Shown here piece after piece: positions 11,747 through 23,699 of a stretch of DNA of 64,000 bases; within the stretch, counting starts at the first letter, position 1, and every line of letters starts with the position of its first letter. The notes under the pieces were generated by a model. The model was not told the DNA's origin and searched no databases. It was given only the letters and a program-made list of their open reading frames with translations. The DNA is from Phycomyces blakesleeanus NRRL 1555(-) (lineage: Eukaryota; Mucoromycota; Mucoromycetes; Mucorales; Phycomycetaceae): positions 62,001 through 126,000 of the forward strand of contig NW_017265151.1 in the NCBI RefSeq assembly GCF_001638985.1. Direction: 5' to 3'. Made by a program: the position numbers and the translations under genes.

Positions 11747-13278
11747 TGTAAATTGTATGCTTTAAAGATAAGAAAATAATTAAAACATATGAAAGCAAAA
11801 ATAATAAAAAAAATAAAGGTCTTATTTAAGTGTTATACACTTGTAAAGTAACACCCCCAAAAATTTCTGTTTTTAATTCCGAATGAGGTTATTCCTTAGC
11901 TTTTCTTTTTAAAAGTAAATTTACCGCAGAAATTTTTCCATTTATTTAATTTCGGCTAAAACACACTCCAACTTCTTTATACTGTAGATTCCAAGAAAGA
12001 CTACTAATTATTTAAGCTTAAAAATGATTAAATACATATGTACAGGATATATATATATTAAAAGGCCCTATTCTATATTTACTTGAAATCGAAATCAACG
12101 TTAACAACTAATATGTAATTTATCTTCCCGAGGCTTAATTATAACATTACTTTAAGCACACTTGTCACATTACTATATATAATGTCTGGACCAAATAATT
12201 CGCAATCCTAAAGAATAAACACTTTCTCAAAAAGAGAATTAGCCTCAAGAACACCATAATCGTATTAGATCCGGACGAGATCAAGACTAAACAATGGTCC
12301 CTAGTTAAAGCGATTGTTATTTAATGTTATTTTCGCACCATCGCATATAATCCAGTACGGTGGTTAGCATTATACTCTTTCAATACAAACGCGGTGTGCT
12401 TGCCCCGGGTTAGAAAGTATATAAGTATCTGTAAATGGCCAGATCTGTAGCCCACGAAAATCCCCGTTAAGTGTACAACATTTTCTTCGTGCTTCTCTAA
12501 TTCTATCAAATAGCATTATGCTTGCCATCGTCGTTCACTACAAATATTGGTTTATTTTATCGCACAGACCTAATCCAATCTACAATAATAACTAAGTGCT
12601 TACTTAACTCTAGCTAAAATCAAACTTTTATTCATATATTTATATACCAGTTTTGAGTTATTAGACAAGATGTAAAAAAAAAATTACCTGAACTATCGAT
12701 CACTTTTTACAGGTAATTCCGGTCAATAACATTCAATTATTTCTTGACCGCCCCCAAAAAGCCTTTTGAAAGGATTGCATCTAATATTCCAATATAGAGT
12801 TTCTAGCAGTACTAAATCTAATTGACTTTCCAAGCCTTGTCTTCTAAATATTTTCAATTGTCTTTTTTTTTCGACAGTACTGCTTTTCTCCAATGATGTT
12901 CATGTAGTTTATAATATCAGATGTAGTATGTTTGGAATTAAAGAGCCAAGACATACTTAATCAAAATCTAAGAATCTGGTGGCTAAAATATCAACTTTTA
13001 GCTGTTTTATTAATTAATGGCAAAAAAAAAGAATCCTGGGAGGCAAAACAAAAAGGTCTATTTTTGGCTGTAGCAATAGCCAATTCTCTCGCTATCTATT
13101 TTATTATAGTGTGTGGTTCCTGTATAACCTGCAGGGTACTCAAAATTAAAGTAGCAGAAATTATTGTGGCGAATCAAGATTGAGACTGTGAGACTGCTAA
13201 CGACAGGAGTTCAACCAAACATCAAGGAAAATCAAGAAATATCGGACATGTGAGCCTATCACTTTGAAGTTCTTCAAC
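11747..13278. other. Divergent intergenic region, no supported gene
   Basis: 1.5 kb between the F-box/WD40 gene and the micropeptide gene. Open frames at 12327-12509 (minus) and 12932-13183 (plus) are 60-83 codons long with no recognised motif and no splice continuation. I treat them as chance or decayed. Confidence 0.5.
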
Positions 13279-13573
13279 ATGCCTAAACCTAACACTCTTT
13301 ATACATTCCTGGCTCTATGTGGCGGTATGGCTGCTGGAAGTACAGTCGTCCACAAGGTAATAGACACAATTATATAATTCTCATCCTCTAACTGTAATTT
13401 AATTGCTAGATCATGAAGCCTGATTTGGTAATGCCTCATGTTGATTGATTGTTTTGTGCTGTTACTTATCCTTGTTATTGTTTATTTTCTCTCTCTCTCT
13501 CTCTCTCTCTTCGTCTTCTTCTTGTCTTAACAAACAGTCTATTCCAGTACCTCAGCGACCTAAAAAAATCTAA
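13279..13573 (+). CDS. Brawnin/UQCC6-like mitochondrial micropeptide
   Basis: Three exons, 13279-13356, 13410-13427 and 13538-13573, encode only 43 residues. Exon 2 is an 18-nt microexon (IMKPDL), and intron 2 carries a (CT)n tract. The protein has a single hydrophobic segment (LYTFLALCGGMAAGSTVV) followed by VVHKIMKPDLSIPVPQRP. From memory, human Brawnin (UQCC6/C12orf73, DUF4516) has the same layout: a membrane segment ending GAEVVHRYYRPDLTIPEIPP. The shared core is VVH-x4-PDL-x-IP-x-P. Brawnin is an inner-membrane assembly factor for respiratory complex III. Every intron is GT-AG, the phases close and the stop falls right after the conserved motif. The gene is too small and too split for routine ORF calling. 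Function is by homology. Confidence 0.8.
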
Positions 13574-14074
13574 CAGAGCGCGTTGATTTGGATAAAAGAA
13601 AACGAATTGACTAGTTTAAGGAGATTGATATACATCAGATATTTGATATATTAGATTTATTCAACTCGATTAAAGAAAAAGTAAAATATCATGGTTTAAA
13701 CGCGAACCCCTTATATTATTTTATATTTTTTTTATATTTGTCCCAGTTAAGGGCCATTGTAAGTTTGCCAATCATACCCCTCGAAAAAGGCACATCTTTT
13801 AAAGATATATATCTCTCTCTCATGCAAACAAAATAAGTACTCTAAGCAAAATAGCAACAATTTTCTTGGATTTCCACAGCCCCCATTTCATTTCGCCTAC
13901 AATTAAAGTGCTTTCTCAAAATAATAGTAATAATACGCATAAAGTATTTCGCATGATATTGTATTTCTTCATCTTGCTCTTCGATCAAAGCCACGAAAGC
14001 GACTGACATTTCATTTATTAAACACAGGGATGAATTGTCATCTTTACTTTTTTTTAATAGCCAGAAAGGCAAGT
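13574..14074. other. Convergent 3' spacer between the micropeptide gene and RPL31
   Basis: AT-rich, no supported gene. A 76-codon minus-strand frame at 13842-14072 has no recognisable feature. Confidence 0.5.
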
Positions 14075-14529
14075 TTACTCGTCGTCAACAACAGTGGTCT
14101 CGAGACCTATCATAAAAATAATAAATATAAATAAAATAAGTTCAAATTTAACCATATTTCCTTCCTTTGACGATTTCACAATTTCTCCAACTTACCCTTG
14201 AAGCTGGCAACGGGAACGTAGGTGACGTAGGAGTAAAGCTTATCCTTGGCATCCTCCTCATCGTTACGCTTGCGGGCAATTCTGAGGCGGATACGGTGCT
14301 CGATGTGCTTAACACCACGAGCCCAGAGAGCCTTGTTGAGTGCGGGGTCGATGCGGACATCCTTGGTGCCCATAGCCTTCTCGGCGAAAGCCTTGATGGC
14401 CTTGACAGCATGAGGAGTGCGCTTTCTCAAGGATCTGCCAAAGACATGCTTGTGCATGTGGATGGTGTACTCGCGGGTAACAACGTCAGCGAGGGTGGAA
14501 CGCTTGGTGGTCTTCTGGTCCTTGGCCAT
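14075..14529 (-). CDS. RPL31: 60S ribosomal protein eL31
   Basis: Two exons (14196-14529 and 14075-14106) give 121 residues, the normal eL31 length. Seen: the conserved core VVTREYTIHMHKHVFGRSLR, ALNKALWARGVKHIEHRIRL and RNDEEDAKDKLYSYVTYVPV. The second exon supplies the C-terminus FKGLETTVVDDE. Without splicing, the frame would end prematurely at KGKLEKL. The intron sits inside the penultimate glycine codon of the core (G|GT). eL31 lies near the polypeptide exit tunnel of the large subunit. The start at 14529 gives the expected short MAKDQKTTKR N-terminus. Codon use is much more GC-rich than the neighbours, as expected for a highly expressed gene. Confidence 0.96.
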
Positions 14530-17500
14530 CTGAATAACGTCGAATGAGCATCGGTTGGTTCATCCATCCATGTACTGCTATTTGTCGCTTTTAATCCCAA
14601 TCCAATTACTTACGGCTCTGGATAGATAAGATGAAAGAAGGAGCTTCTTTGGGCGAGTGTCTCCAGGCTTCTTTGCTTCGAGCAGCTGGCAAGTCCCGGC
14701 TTATTCGGACTATTTTACATACAGACACCGGGGGATAATTCGATGTTACAACCGGACAGAGTTTTGTAAGAAGCCGGACTGTGTTTAATCCGCGGACCGA
14801 AACAAACCCAATCCGGAAGTCAAACCACAATTGCCTTCTTCACCAATTCTCAAATTACCTTGATCTCACCAATTCTTGATATAATTTCAATACAGTCTCT
14901 CTCTCTATATATATATTAATGGGTGCATAAAAAGAATATTCATAATCTGCGGCCTTTTTTTTCAATTAAAAAAATCAAGCTATTTTGAAATCTTTATTAA
15001 TATTGATATAAGGAGATCTTTGATAGCATTACTTTACTAGTCTTATGTAAAGTTTTTTTCTTTAGTGGAGTTAGAGGGATACATATGGTTTCAACTGTAT
15101 ATATACATTATTTTAAAGTTCAATATTAAAACAACCCTTAAATCTCCAAAAAGCTCGCCAAAATATCCTATGAAGCCTCTCTCTTTTTCATCAGTGTGAT
15201 CAACTATTTTAGAATGTAGCTTTAAATATTATATCTAGAAAGCTCTCTTATCAATACTGTAACGTATGATTCGATTTAATCTCTATATTCGGTTAATTAA
15301 GTTGTGTTTCCAATGTTTAATGGCCTTATAAATGTGTGCTGTATAATAATAATAATAATAATAATATTTGATAAAAAAAATACCAACAACTGTAAAGTAA
15401 AGCCTGTTTGCCTGACATTTAGATTACAATCTTCTACAGTACTTTAAGCTTAGATTAATACTTTTCTTAATTTAAGATATAGGGCGTTACTTAGCTATAC
15501 GGCGATCCCAATTTTTTTTTGTTGAATGTTCAACCCACGCTTTACAGTCTTCCATTGAGGATGCTGCTTTTTATATGACTTGATTTTAAACCATCCTTCT
15601 TCTAGTGTGATCAAGAAGGGTGACTATGGTGGAATTAACAGCGGCTTAGAGCCTCTGCTACTGCTGGTTAACCAACTTTTGACCATCCACAGCTTCTTGT
15701 TTGATAGCTGTTAAAATTACGTATTCTTATGCTCTTTTTTTCTCTTCATAAAAAATCGTGATTTTCATCAGTCGCAACCACATATTTTGTACCTACCACC
15801 AAAGTTCAACTAAAAAATTGCAAAGCTCTAGAAAAATTTCATCCATTAAGCGATGAACATGAAGTGTGCTACTTAAATGTCCCCACAATTCCTGTAGTTG
15901 CATCTAAAGTTCAAATTTCATAATACACTGTACTTTCCGACATGATATTTTTGCTACCTCTTTTTGCTCTCAATTTAGATTTTATCACATACTCGTCAAA
16001 TCTACGATCAAAATAATTCCCTTCTTGTATTTACTATGGGCTCTCATCTTTAATTATATCCCCTTTGCCGCTAACCAAATTGCAGCTATTGCCATCTTAA
16101 ACATTCGACAACTCGAGCTAGAAGGCTTTAAACAGAGCACACCTTAATATCTTAAATACTTAGCCTTTGGACATATAATTTCCTCAATAAGCAATACAAA
16201 AAAAAACTATGGGCTCTCTCTCTCTCAGATTTTTACTCTAATAAACGAGAACAAGAGACTGACTTCTATGTTTGTTTTATTTACTTATCTATTGTATAGT
16301 TAAATCTCACGGCAAGAAGAAAAAATATAGTTTATGATATCATAAAAAAGAGGCCAAAGACTCAAGGTGTTTATCAAATATTTACAAAAACCTTTGTACT
16401 AGTCTCCTTCTACAATCGAATTTGTTTATAGCGTCTTGGTCAAGAAGTGGCGGTTCTCTCTCAAAAACCTCCATTTCAGCTTTGATAAGAAACCTATAAA
16501 CTATAATTTTCTTGGCATTTTTGTGGTTTGTAAAATGTATATTGATAATATATCGCCTAGTTTAATACTTATTTACTGTTTACCTTAAAAAATCCTTTAG
16601 ATCCTCAACACTTGTTGAGAGATCAGCTTAATGCAAAGCAACTAGAATTACTTAAATTTCAGAAAAGTTTAGAAGCCCCAGAAGATCTAAAAAACAGGAC
16701 ATCATATTTATTCAAATTCGTCTTTAACATTCATGGTGTATTACCTCTTGTGGAGCCATCTGGCTTCTCAAAGTCATCGTCATTGATATCTCGTTTATCA
16801 AAAGTCTTATTAGTCAAGGACAATCGTGAGGCGAAAACATTGCCTATTAAGGATCGACTCCTCAACTTGTTAATCATCCTTCTTAACAACCTCGCTCTCT
16901 CTTTTTTTTTATCTTTAATATGCGATAATTTTCGAACGTATCTTACAATATTGACGACATTATTCTTTTGTCTTTTAATGAATTCTTTAAACTTGTCACC
17001 GTACTGAACAATACTTTGTACAAAATTGTCTACAAATTAACTGTCAATAAGGATGTCGCTTTTTTTGGGGGGAGGGATCATACTTTGATATTTGTTGAAT
17101 GTTTCAAAAAAAAGCTAATCCTAGGCAGACACCGTCTCCTGGTGGGGAACGCAATTTTCTGCTAGCAAACAACATTTTTATTCTCTCGGACCACAAGTTA
17201 TACTCATCGTGATACGATCTTTGCCTGAGACGGCATGGTATGAGTCAATACCTTTGGAGGAAAGGGTAAACATTTTTACTTCTAATTTTTCAATGCCAAA
17301 CCTTGGGCCACTTTCTGGTAATATATAGGTAAAAGAAAGAGAAAGGAACGATACGCATAAGGTGGTCAATGAGTAGTAAAATATCCAACAATATTGCGTC
17401 ACACTCTAATGACAACAACTCCTTATAGCCTTCTGCATAACTGGCTATTGATATAATGCATCTGTGACTAATTATTATTCATTTATTGTCAAGTCTAAAC

Positions 17501-17533
17501 GTAGGGCGCAAAAAGCTATTAATTGAATATATT
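14530..17533. other. 3-kb AT-rich region, no supported gene
   Basis: The first few hundred bases should hold the RPL31 promoter. Short broken frames occur on the minus strand at about 15.5-16.0 kb (for example MEDCKAWVEHSTKKNWDRR and KYVVATDENHD, interrupted by stops) and may be a decayed transposon. A 131-codon plus-strand frame at 16612-17007 has no recognisable family and no start context. An (AAT)n tract lies near 15345-15366. Confidence 0.45.
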
Positions 17534-17570
17534 TGGTGTGGACAGATTAAGAGTTGAAAAAAAAGTCCAA
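17534..17570 (+). repeat. Solo MITE end (same family as 23101-23457)
   Basis: Reads tggtgtggacagattaagag, near-identical to the terminal sequence of the MITE at 23.1 kb. I could not find the partner end within several hundred bases on either side, so this is a truncated or strongly decayed copy. Confidence 0.6.
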
Positions 17571-18054
17571 TATAAATTCAATTCAATGCATACAAAATTT
17601 TACTAAAGCTTTTTTTTTGGGTAAATCAAGAGAAACAAATCATTCTATGAAAATCAAACCATGAGGTAGATCAAATTTTATATAATAGAACTTTCAAGTT
17701 ATTCATTTACACTTGACTGTAAAACTTCTATTGATGTTAATTGTGCCACTTGATATAAAGCTTGAGATACTAAAGATCAACCAACTTAATATATGATTTA
17801 TATTCAACAACAAGTTTATGGATAAAATAATTTTTATTTCAATGGTGATATGTATTTTTTTGTAATTATTTATATATTATTTACAAAAGGGAAAGATATA
17901 TTAATTAAATGGAAGGATTAAATGATATGAACTAGATGAAAGAGGTAGATAAACGACTCATTAGGCTCGCAAAACGCTGAGCAAGATATAAGAAAAGTGT
18001 CGTTTTTTTTAAAAAAGGGTGGGATGAAGGATAAGGTTAGCAAAAGAAATATTC
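17571..18054. other. 3' flank of PHO84
   Basis: AT-rich, no gene seen. May contain the interior of a decayed MITE and the PHO84 3' UTR. Confidence 0.5.
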
Positions 18055-19656
18055 TTAAGCCTTGGAAGTAGGGGTGGCTTCGTTTTGGATAGAAGTTTGA
18101 TCAGAGACAGCTACCAAACCAGGTGAGACATAGTCTTCTTCAAACTCATCAAGATCCTTGCCCATGGACTCAGGAACCCAAAGGACTGTGACGACAAGAC
18201 CCAAGAACATGACAGCAGCAAAGATACCAAGAGTCTCGGGCAAGAAAGCATGCTCTCCAGGAGCACCGTTGACATCGACCAAGACGTTGAAAGCAAAGGC
18301 AGCAATAATGGCACCGGCCTTACCAGAAGCAGCAGAGATACCATGAGCAGATGAGCGGACCTTTGTAGGGAAGACTTCACCGGGGATAATGAAAGTAGTA
18401 CTGTTGGCACCAAAGTTCTGGAAAAGCTGAGCAAGAGTGAAAAGGAAAATGAATGCGGGAGTGGAGTTGTCACGGAGAGGATAATAAGCAGCAGCAAGAA
18501 TGGTAAACAGAACGGTTGTAACAGCAAAGCCCATCATCTGGATAGTACGCCGACCCCAACGTTCGATGAAAATGACAGTAAGATAGTAACCAGGGACGGA
18601 GCCAAGACAGGTAATGATGATTTGACCAACAGTGTTTGCCCAGAGAGTCTCAAAAGCAGTGGGTTTTCTTGAGTAGCCAATTGCAGCGAGAACATAAGAG
18701 TTGTTGAGACCAAGACCGTAGAAAGCAATATCGAGCAAGAACCAGGAGAGAGATGTACCAAGGAGGACCTTGAAGTGGCGCCACTGACCAAAGTAAGCAG
18801 TGAACTCGGCCCAATGGTTGCGCTTTTCTTCAACCTTGGTGTATTGCTTAGCAAGTTCTGCTGAAACCTGTTGACCCTTGGCCATGGCAGCAGCTTCGAC
18901 ATCGTGGTTTACATTGAGAGAGTATCTAGGAGACTCGGGCATGGTGAAACGAAGGTAGATGGTGGCAACAGCAGGAACGGCACCAAGACCAATACAAAGG
19001 CGCCAGACGTAATCGAGATTGTCGACATCGGCGTTAATGGCATTCTTGAAAATAGCGAGGAGGATAAGAGTGACGATTGCGGCGGCAAGATTGCCAATAC
19101 CCTGCATGGAGAAAATCAGGGCCATCATCATACCACGACGACCTGCGGAAGACCACTCAGAAGTAATAGTAGCAGACATAGGGTAATCACCGCCAACACC
19201 GATACCAAGAAGCAAACGCCAGCAGCCAAGGAAACCAATAGCAGAAACACCACGAACGGCAGATCCAGAAGTAGCACAATTGATAGTTCCGAGAATAATA
19301 ATCATGAGCTCGAGACCGTAGATCTTGCGGCCAAAGATATCACTCAAGAAACCAAAGGTAAGTTGGCCGATTAAGGTACCGACGGAAGCCATGCCCTTGA
19401 TAATGCCTTCGATATCTGTGGGCATTTTGCTGTTGTTGTCTTTGTAGTATACGTAGCCAAGCATAGGAGTGACCAAGTTAATGATGAATACATCGTAAGA
19501 ATCAGTAAAGAAACCGGCACCGGAAGTCAGGATTGTGCGCATGGTGAACCAGTTGAAGCCACCGGCACCTCCATCATCGAGTTTTTCGAGACTCTTGAGC
19601 TTCTGTTCAGCAGTAGCAAAGTTCTGCTGCTCGTGGATTGAGGAGACAGAAGACAT
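18055..19656 (-). CDS. PHO84: High-affinity inorganic phosphate:H+ symporter (PHO84 type)
   Basis: A single uninterrupted exon gives 533 residues, a little shorter than yeast Pho84. It is a 12-TM major facilitator protein of the plasma membrane. Seen: SYDVFIINLVTPMLGYVYY in TM1, the MFS loop motif GFLSDIFGRKIYG, and the phosphate-transporter signature GIGVGGDYPMSATITSEW. Also present are the C-terminal half motifs PGYYLTVIFIERWGRRTIQ and FPTKVRSSAHGISAASGKAG. The long central hydrophilic loop (about residues 245-290) is typical of the family. The gene lacks introns, unlike almost every other gene here, and has higher GC and codon bias. The 5' flank (19.7-20.3 kb) should hold the phosphate-responsive promoter, but I could not identify a convincing Pho4 site by eye. 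Confidence 0.95.
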   Translation of the reverse strand: MSSVSSIHEQQNFATAEQKLKSLEKLDDGGAGGFNWFTMRTILTSGAGFFTDSYDVFIINLVTPMLGYVYYKDNNSKMPTDIEGIIKGMASVGTLIGQLTFGFLSDIFGRKIYGLELMIIILGTINCATSGSAVRGVSAIGFLGCWRLLLGIGVGGDYPMSATITSEWSSAGRRGMMMALIFSMQGIGNLAAAIVTLILLAIFKNAINADVDNLDYVWRLCIGLGAVPAVATIYLRFTMPESPRYSLNVNHDVEAAAMAKGQQVSAELAKQYTKVEEKRNHWAEFTAYFGQWRHFKVLLGTSLSWFLLDIAFYGLGLNNSYVLAAIGYSRKPTAFETLWANTVGQIIITCLGSVPGYYLTVIFIERWGRRTIQMMGFAVTTVLFTILAAAYYPLRDNSTPAFIFLFTLAQLFQNFGANSTTFIIPGEVFPTKVRSSAHGISAASGKAGAIIAAFAFNVLVDVNGAPGEHAFLPETLGIFAAVMFLGLVVTVLWVPESMGKDLDEFEEDYVSPGLVAVSDQTSIQNEATPTSKA

Positions 19657-21363
19657 GATGATAAAGTAAAGAAGTTGTTTATGGATCTGTCAAGGTTGCT
19701 GATCGTTTGCTTTTATAGTCTTTTTGGTTGAGCGAAAGTTGTCTCACCTCAAGTGAGGTCGTGTGTGTTTTGTGATTGGTCAGGCGTGATTTGCTTTTTC
19801 CTGAATGGGTGTGTTCCATTGTTTCTTACTCTCGGTAAAGCCAATCATCGACGGCCCTTCACACGCGTGGTCTCAGATTGTTTCTTTTGCTGTCTTATAC
19901 TGGCGGCACATGGTGTCTATACGTTGGCTGTTCAAAATGGTCCGTCCCTCCTTCCTTCCTTGAACATTTTACTAAAATCTAACACCCGCCGGTTTTGGAT
20001 CTTCTTGACCAACCAACCCGACAAGGTTTACAGGCACAAACCCGAGCAAACGTGGATTGCTCCACAATTCCTATTGGCCATACATCTCACATCTCTTGCT
20101 TCCTTCACTTCTACTCTCTCTCAAGTTCAGAAACCTTTTCTGATCTACTTTTCATTCGTCCTTGTTGGTTTGAGCTTTGTTTTTTTTACTACTTTGATTA
20201 CTTTGACTAGTCAGCTATTCAGATTGCTAAGCAAAAGGCCTGAATGTTAAACTGAACTAATGAATTTTTTTTTAATTATGGCCTCATAATTTAACACCGG
20301 TTAGAATCACTAATGGCCAATGCTATTAAACATGCTCCATCTCTTTAAAACCGTATTCTCGGATTGACCCTTTTCTCCCCCTTAGCAACAAAGATCAAGG
20401 TCTGATATTTTTTTTTAAAACACAGAAATACTTTAGACAACCAATCAAATTCTTTTAATTGACAACGCTTAGCCAACGGTAGGTTCACTGTGTTTTATTA
20501 CTGTCCCATGTGCCCTCTCGTGATCCAACATGTCTCTAAAGTAATATGTTCCACTACAGACAAGGTGTATAAGTCTGACACCGAAATAAAGCTTATTATA
20601 CGTACAAGAGCTTCAAAAGCAACCTAAGGCTATATCAAAAACATAAAATAAAAACGAATTAAGTCGTACGATGCTGATCCAAATGTAAATACTGCTCTTT
20701 CAATCAATTCAAAGGAAATCCTTGCAGATATCACTTAAGTATCAAACTCTGATGAAACGAATTGATGTGAATATACAAAGCGTATTCTTTATCTGTTTCA
20801 AAGATCATTTTTTTTTCTGTTCTTCTTCTTCTTTCGCTTCTATCGACTGACTTGTGCGTTACGTGAAAATTCTTTTTTTTTATCTAATTATTCACTTATT
20901 GATAATAATAAAGCTTAATACACACACACACATAAAAACCAGCCAACTAACAATAAAATGACTTTAAACAAAATCGTATATACAAACCATCTTATTTATA
21001 TTGTTTATTTTATCTTTATAAAGAAAAGAAAAGTCGTACTTATAGTAGTTATTAAATACCACACAAAAAATATATTAAGACATAAAAGTACACTATTAAC
21101 TTTGATCTAGATAATAATTCTAACATAACTAAACATTAAACCTCTTGGTCCAAGAAATACACAGATTTTCTTTCATTAATATCACTTAACTTATCATAGC
21201 AACGTGGGCAAAAAAAAAGAGTAACAAGATTATGTCCAGAAAAGGAAATATTTCGTTGTCCTTGTCTCTATCTTTGACTTGATCTTTCAAAGCCAACAGC
21301 ACCAACCCCTCCCTCATCCAACTTAATTTGACCTTGCAGGCTTTTATCAAACAAGCAGATTCA
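19657..21363. other. Divergent promoter region between PHO84 and ERG12
   Basis: 1.7 kb without a supported gene. A 165-codon plus-strand frame at 19753-20250 has hydrophobic low-complexity composition and no family signature, and it covers the PHO84 promoter, so I do not call it. The proximal part near 21.3 kb should hold the ERG12 promoter. Confidence 0.5.
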
Positions 21364-23023
21364 ATGACTATTGTCGTGGCTACCCCAGTTCAAACATTTG
21401 CTAGTCCCAAAAAAGTGCTTATCTCAGCACCAGGAAAGGTCATCTTGTTTGGTGAACATGCTGTTGTCTACCAAAAGGTATTTTATCTTTCTTTCTTTCT
21501 CTTGTTTAATTAACTCATTCATTTAATACATTGTAACATGCGCTTAAAATTATAGACAGCCGTAGCTGCTTCATTGGGACTTAGATCATATCTTTACCTT
21601 GAGCAGCGTCAAGATGGACAATGCCATTTGTTGTTACCTGATGTTGGTATTAACAAAACTTGGGCAATCAAAGACATTCCCATGGGTCAGGCTCACATTG
21701 ACATTGGTTTGTTTTGTTTTGTTTTGTTTTGTTTTGTTTTGTTTTATTGTTGTGTATAATATTTATATATTTATTCCTTTATTCGTTAGATGAGACACAT
21801 CCAATGTCAATGCCTGAGGAACTTAAATCTCGTTTAGTTACCCTGATGGGATCCGTAACTAATGCATCACAAGAGAGTGCTATAATGGCATTCCTGTACC
21901 TCTTGGTCATCCTCGGCCCTACCCAAACTACTGGATTCACCTTGTGCATGCGCTCGTTTGTGCCTGTAGGAGCAGGACTCGGAAGCTCAGCCAGTTACTC
22001 GGTTGTACTTGCAACTTCGCTTTTGATTTTATTTGGTCACCTACCATATGATTTTGCAACTTCGACAAACAAAGAAGTTTATTTAAATAAGATTAACGAG
22101 TATGCATTTAAAGCCGAACAAGTTATTCACGGTAATCCAAGTGGTGTGGATAATGCAGTAGCTACATTTGGTAAGTAAATGCCACACGAGAAATATCTTT
22201 GTGCTTATGGCACTTGTGCCTTTTTTGTTGTTGCAATTATTAAGTGTATCATATCGTATCATATTGTACCAAAACTAGGTGGAGCAAAATCTTTTATAAA
22301 GGGGAAAGGATTCTCCACACTTGAAGGTTTTACCTCCCTCCGTCTTTTGCTCACCAACACCCGAGTCCCTCGTTCTACCAGTGCATTAGTAGCCGGTGTA
22401 GGTGCCAAGAGAGCACGTTATCCTGAAGTGATTGATCCGATCCTGGACTCTATTGACAAAGTGTCATTACGCTGCAGAGATGCACTGAAAAAATGTGAAA
22501 ATCAAGAATTGACACGGGGTCAATTAGTCGAAGAATTGGAGGTATTTTATTATATATATATATATATTGCTCCTATTTTCTTGTATAATATTAATCCAAA
22601 GGTCTACTTTTTTTTAAATTTTTTTTATCTAGGATCTTATGGATATTAACCATTGCTTATTACATGCTCTTGGCGTGAGCCACACTAGTCTTGAGACAGT
22701 TAGAAGCATAACCGCTAAACATGGACTCAAGACAAAACTGACAGGTGCCGGAGGAGGAGGATGTGCAGTAACAGTACTCAGAGAGGGTAAATAAGCAACA
22801 ATGGCAATATTTCTTTGGTTACCGAATACTAAATTCATGTAATTATAAAATAGATACCCAGCAAAGTACTATTGACACTGTAGTGAAGAGTTTGGGAACC
22901 CAGGGATATGACTGTTACCAAACATTGGTTGGTGGTGTAGGCGCCGTGGCAATCGAGCTGAAGACTGAGGACCATTCATGGCTGTTGAATGCTTCTAGAG
23001 ATACCCTAGAGAGTTACGTTTAA
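21364..23023 (+). CDS. ERG12: Mevalonate kinase
   Basis: Six exons (21364-21477, 21556-21706, 21790-22170, 22279-22541, 22633-22786, 22854-23023) encode 410 residues with every phase closed. It is a GHMP-family kinase that phosphorylates mevalonate using ATP, feeding sterol, dolichol, ubiquinone and (in zygomycete fungi) carotenoid synthesis. Seen: N-terminal SAPGKVILFGEHAVVYQK, the GHMP ATP loop PVGAGLGSSAS, HGNPSGVDNAVATFGG with the catalytic Asp region, and KLTGAGGGGCAVTVL near the C-terminus. These four blocks in this order with GEHAVV are diagnostic for mevalonate kinase rather than phosphomevalonate or galactokinase. Intron 2 contains a (GTTTT)n microsatellite at 21707-21745. The ATG at 21364 is the first in frame. 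Confidence 0.95.
21707..21745. repeat. (GTTTT)n microsatellite in ERG12 intron 2
   Basis: About seven pentanucleotide units beginning right at the splice donor. Confidence 0.9.
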
Positions 23024-23100
23024 TTGGTTCTATTGTTATATTCATTTATTTTTAATAACAATAACAGTAACGATAATAATAATAATAATAAAAATAAAGC

Positions 23101-23457
23101 TGGTGTGGACAGACTAAAAGTTCAAAAGAGGGCAAAAAAAGGGCAAAATTCTTAATCGACTCTAATTAGCTAGTTTTCTTCCATTGTCACTAGGATTGAG
23201 AAGAGAAATATTTTTTTATGGAGAAAATGTGCCATATAATGAGAGGTCTAGAAAAACACGCAATAAAAGGGTTTCACTTAAGGACAGAGAGGGGATTATA
23301 AGCACAACTTTATCTAATATGCATTTTTGAACTAATTTTGAACTTTTTTTAAAAAAAGGTGTGGACAGTCATATTTTAAGATGGTTGGCTAAGTTCAAGA
23401 TGGACTTGTTTTACCCTTTTTTGCCCCCTTTTTTGAACTTTTAGTCTGTCCACACCA
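23101..23457. mobile_element. MITE, 357 bp, TIR tggtgtggacagac
   Basis: Bases 23101-23148 match the reverse complement of the last roughly 48 bases before 23457 (tggtgtggacagactaaaag at both ends, then an A/G-rich stretch). It has no coding capacity. A second copy with the same ends and shared interior words (agctagtttctt-ccattg, attgagaaga, taatatgcattt) lies at 53711-54051. An internal ggtgtggacagtc near 23360 suggests a nested or rearranged terminus. No clear target duplication was seen. Confidence 0.85.
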
Positions 23458-23699
23458 ATTGTATGATGATAATAGACAAGGCGGTGGTTGTAAAATAAGC
23501 ATGTAAACTATTCCTCCCCCAAGATAAATGTGAACCCGAAAATTTTTCTGATACAGTCGCATCACTTATACAATTTAAGGTTAATTAGATAAAACCTACT
23601 AATATTTTATCATGTTCCTGGAGTAGATATGGTTGCTTTAATATTTAATAGTTTAGGCTCATTATGTTGACATGACTAAGAAATTAAAGGTCAAGATTT

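Noticed and set aside
16612..17007. 131-codon plus-strand frame
   Set aside because: No family recognised. The opposite strand over the same bases has equally plausible composition, so neither is supported.
17160..17410. 74-codon minus-strand frame near the solo MITE end
   Set aside because: No motif, and no relation to the MITE or to PHO84.
19753..20250. 165-codon plus-strand frame upstream of PHO84
   Set aside because: Hydrophobic low-complexity composition, no motif, no splice continuation, and it occupies the PHO84 promoter.
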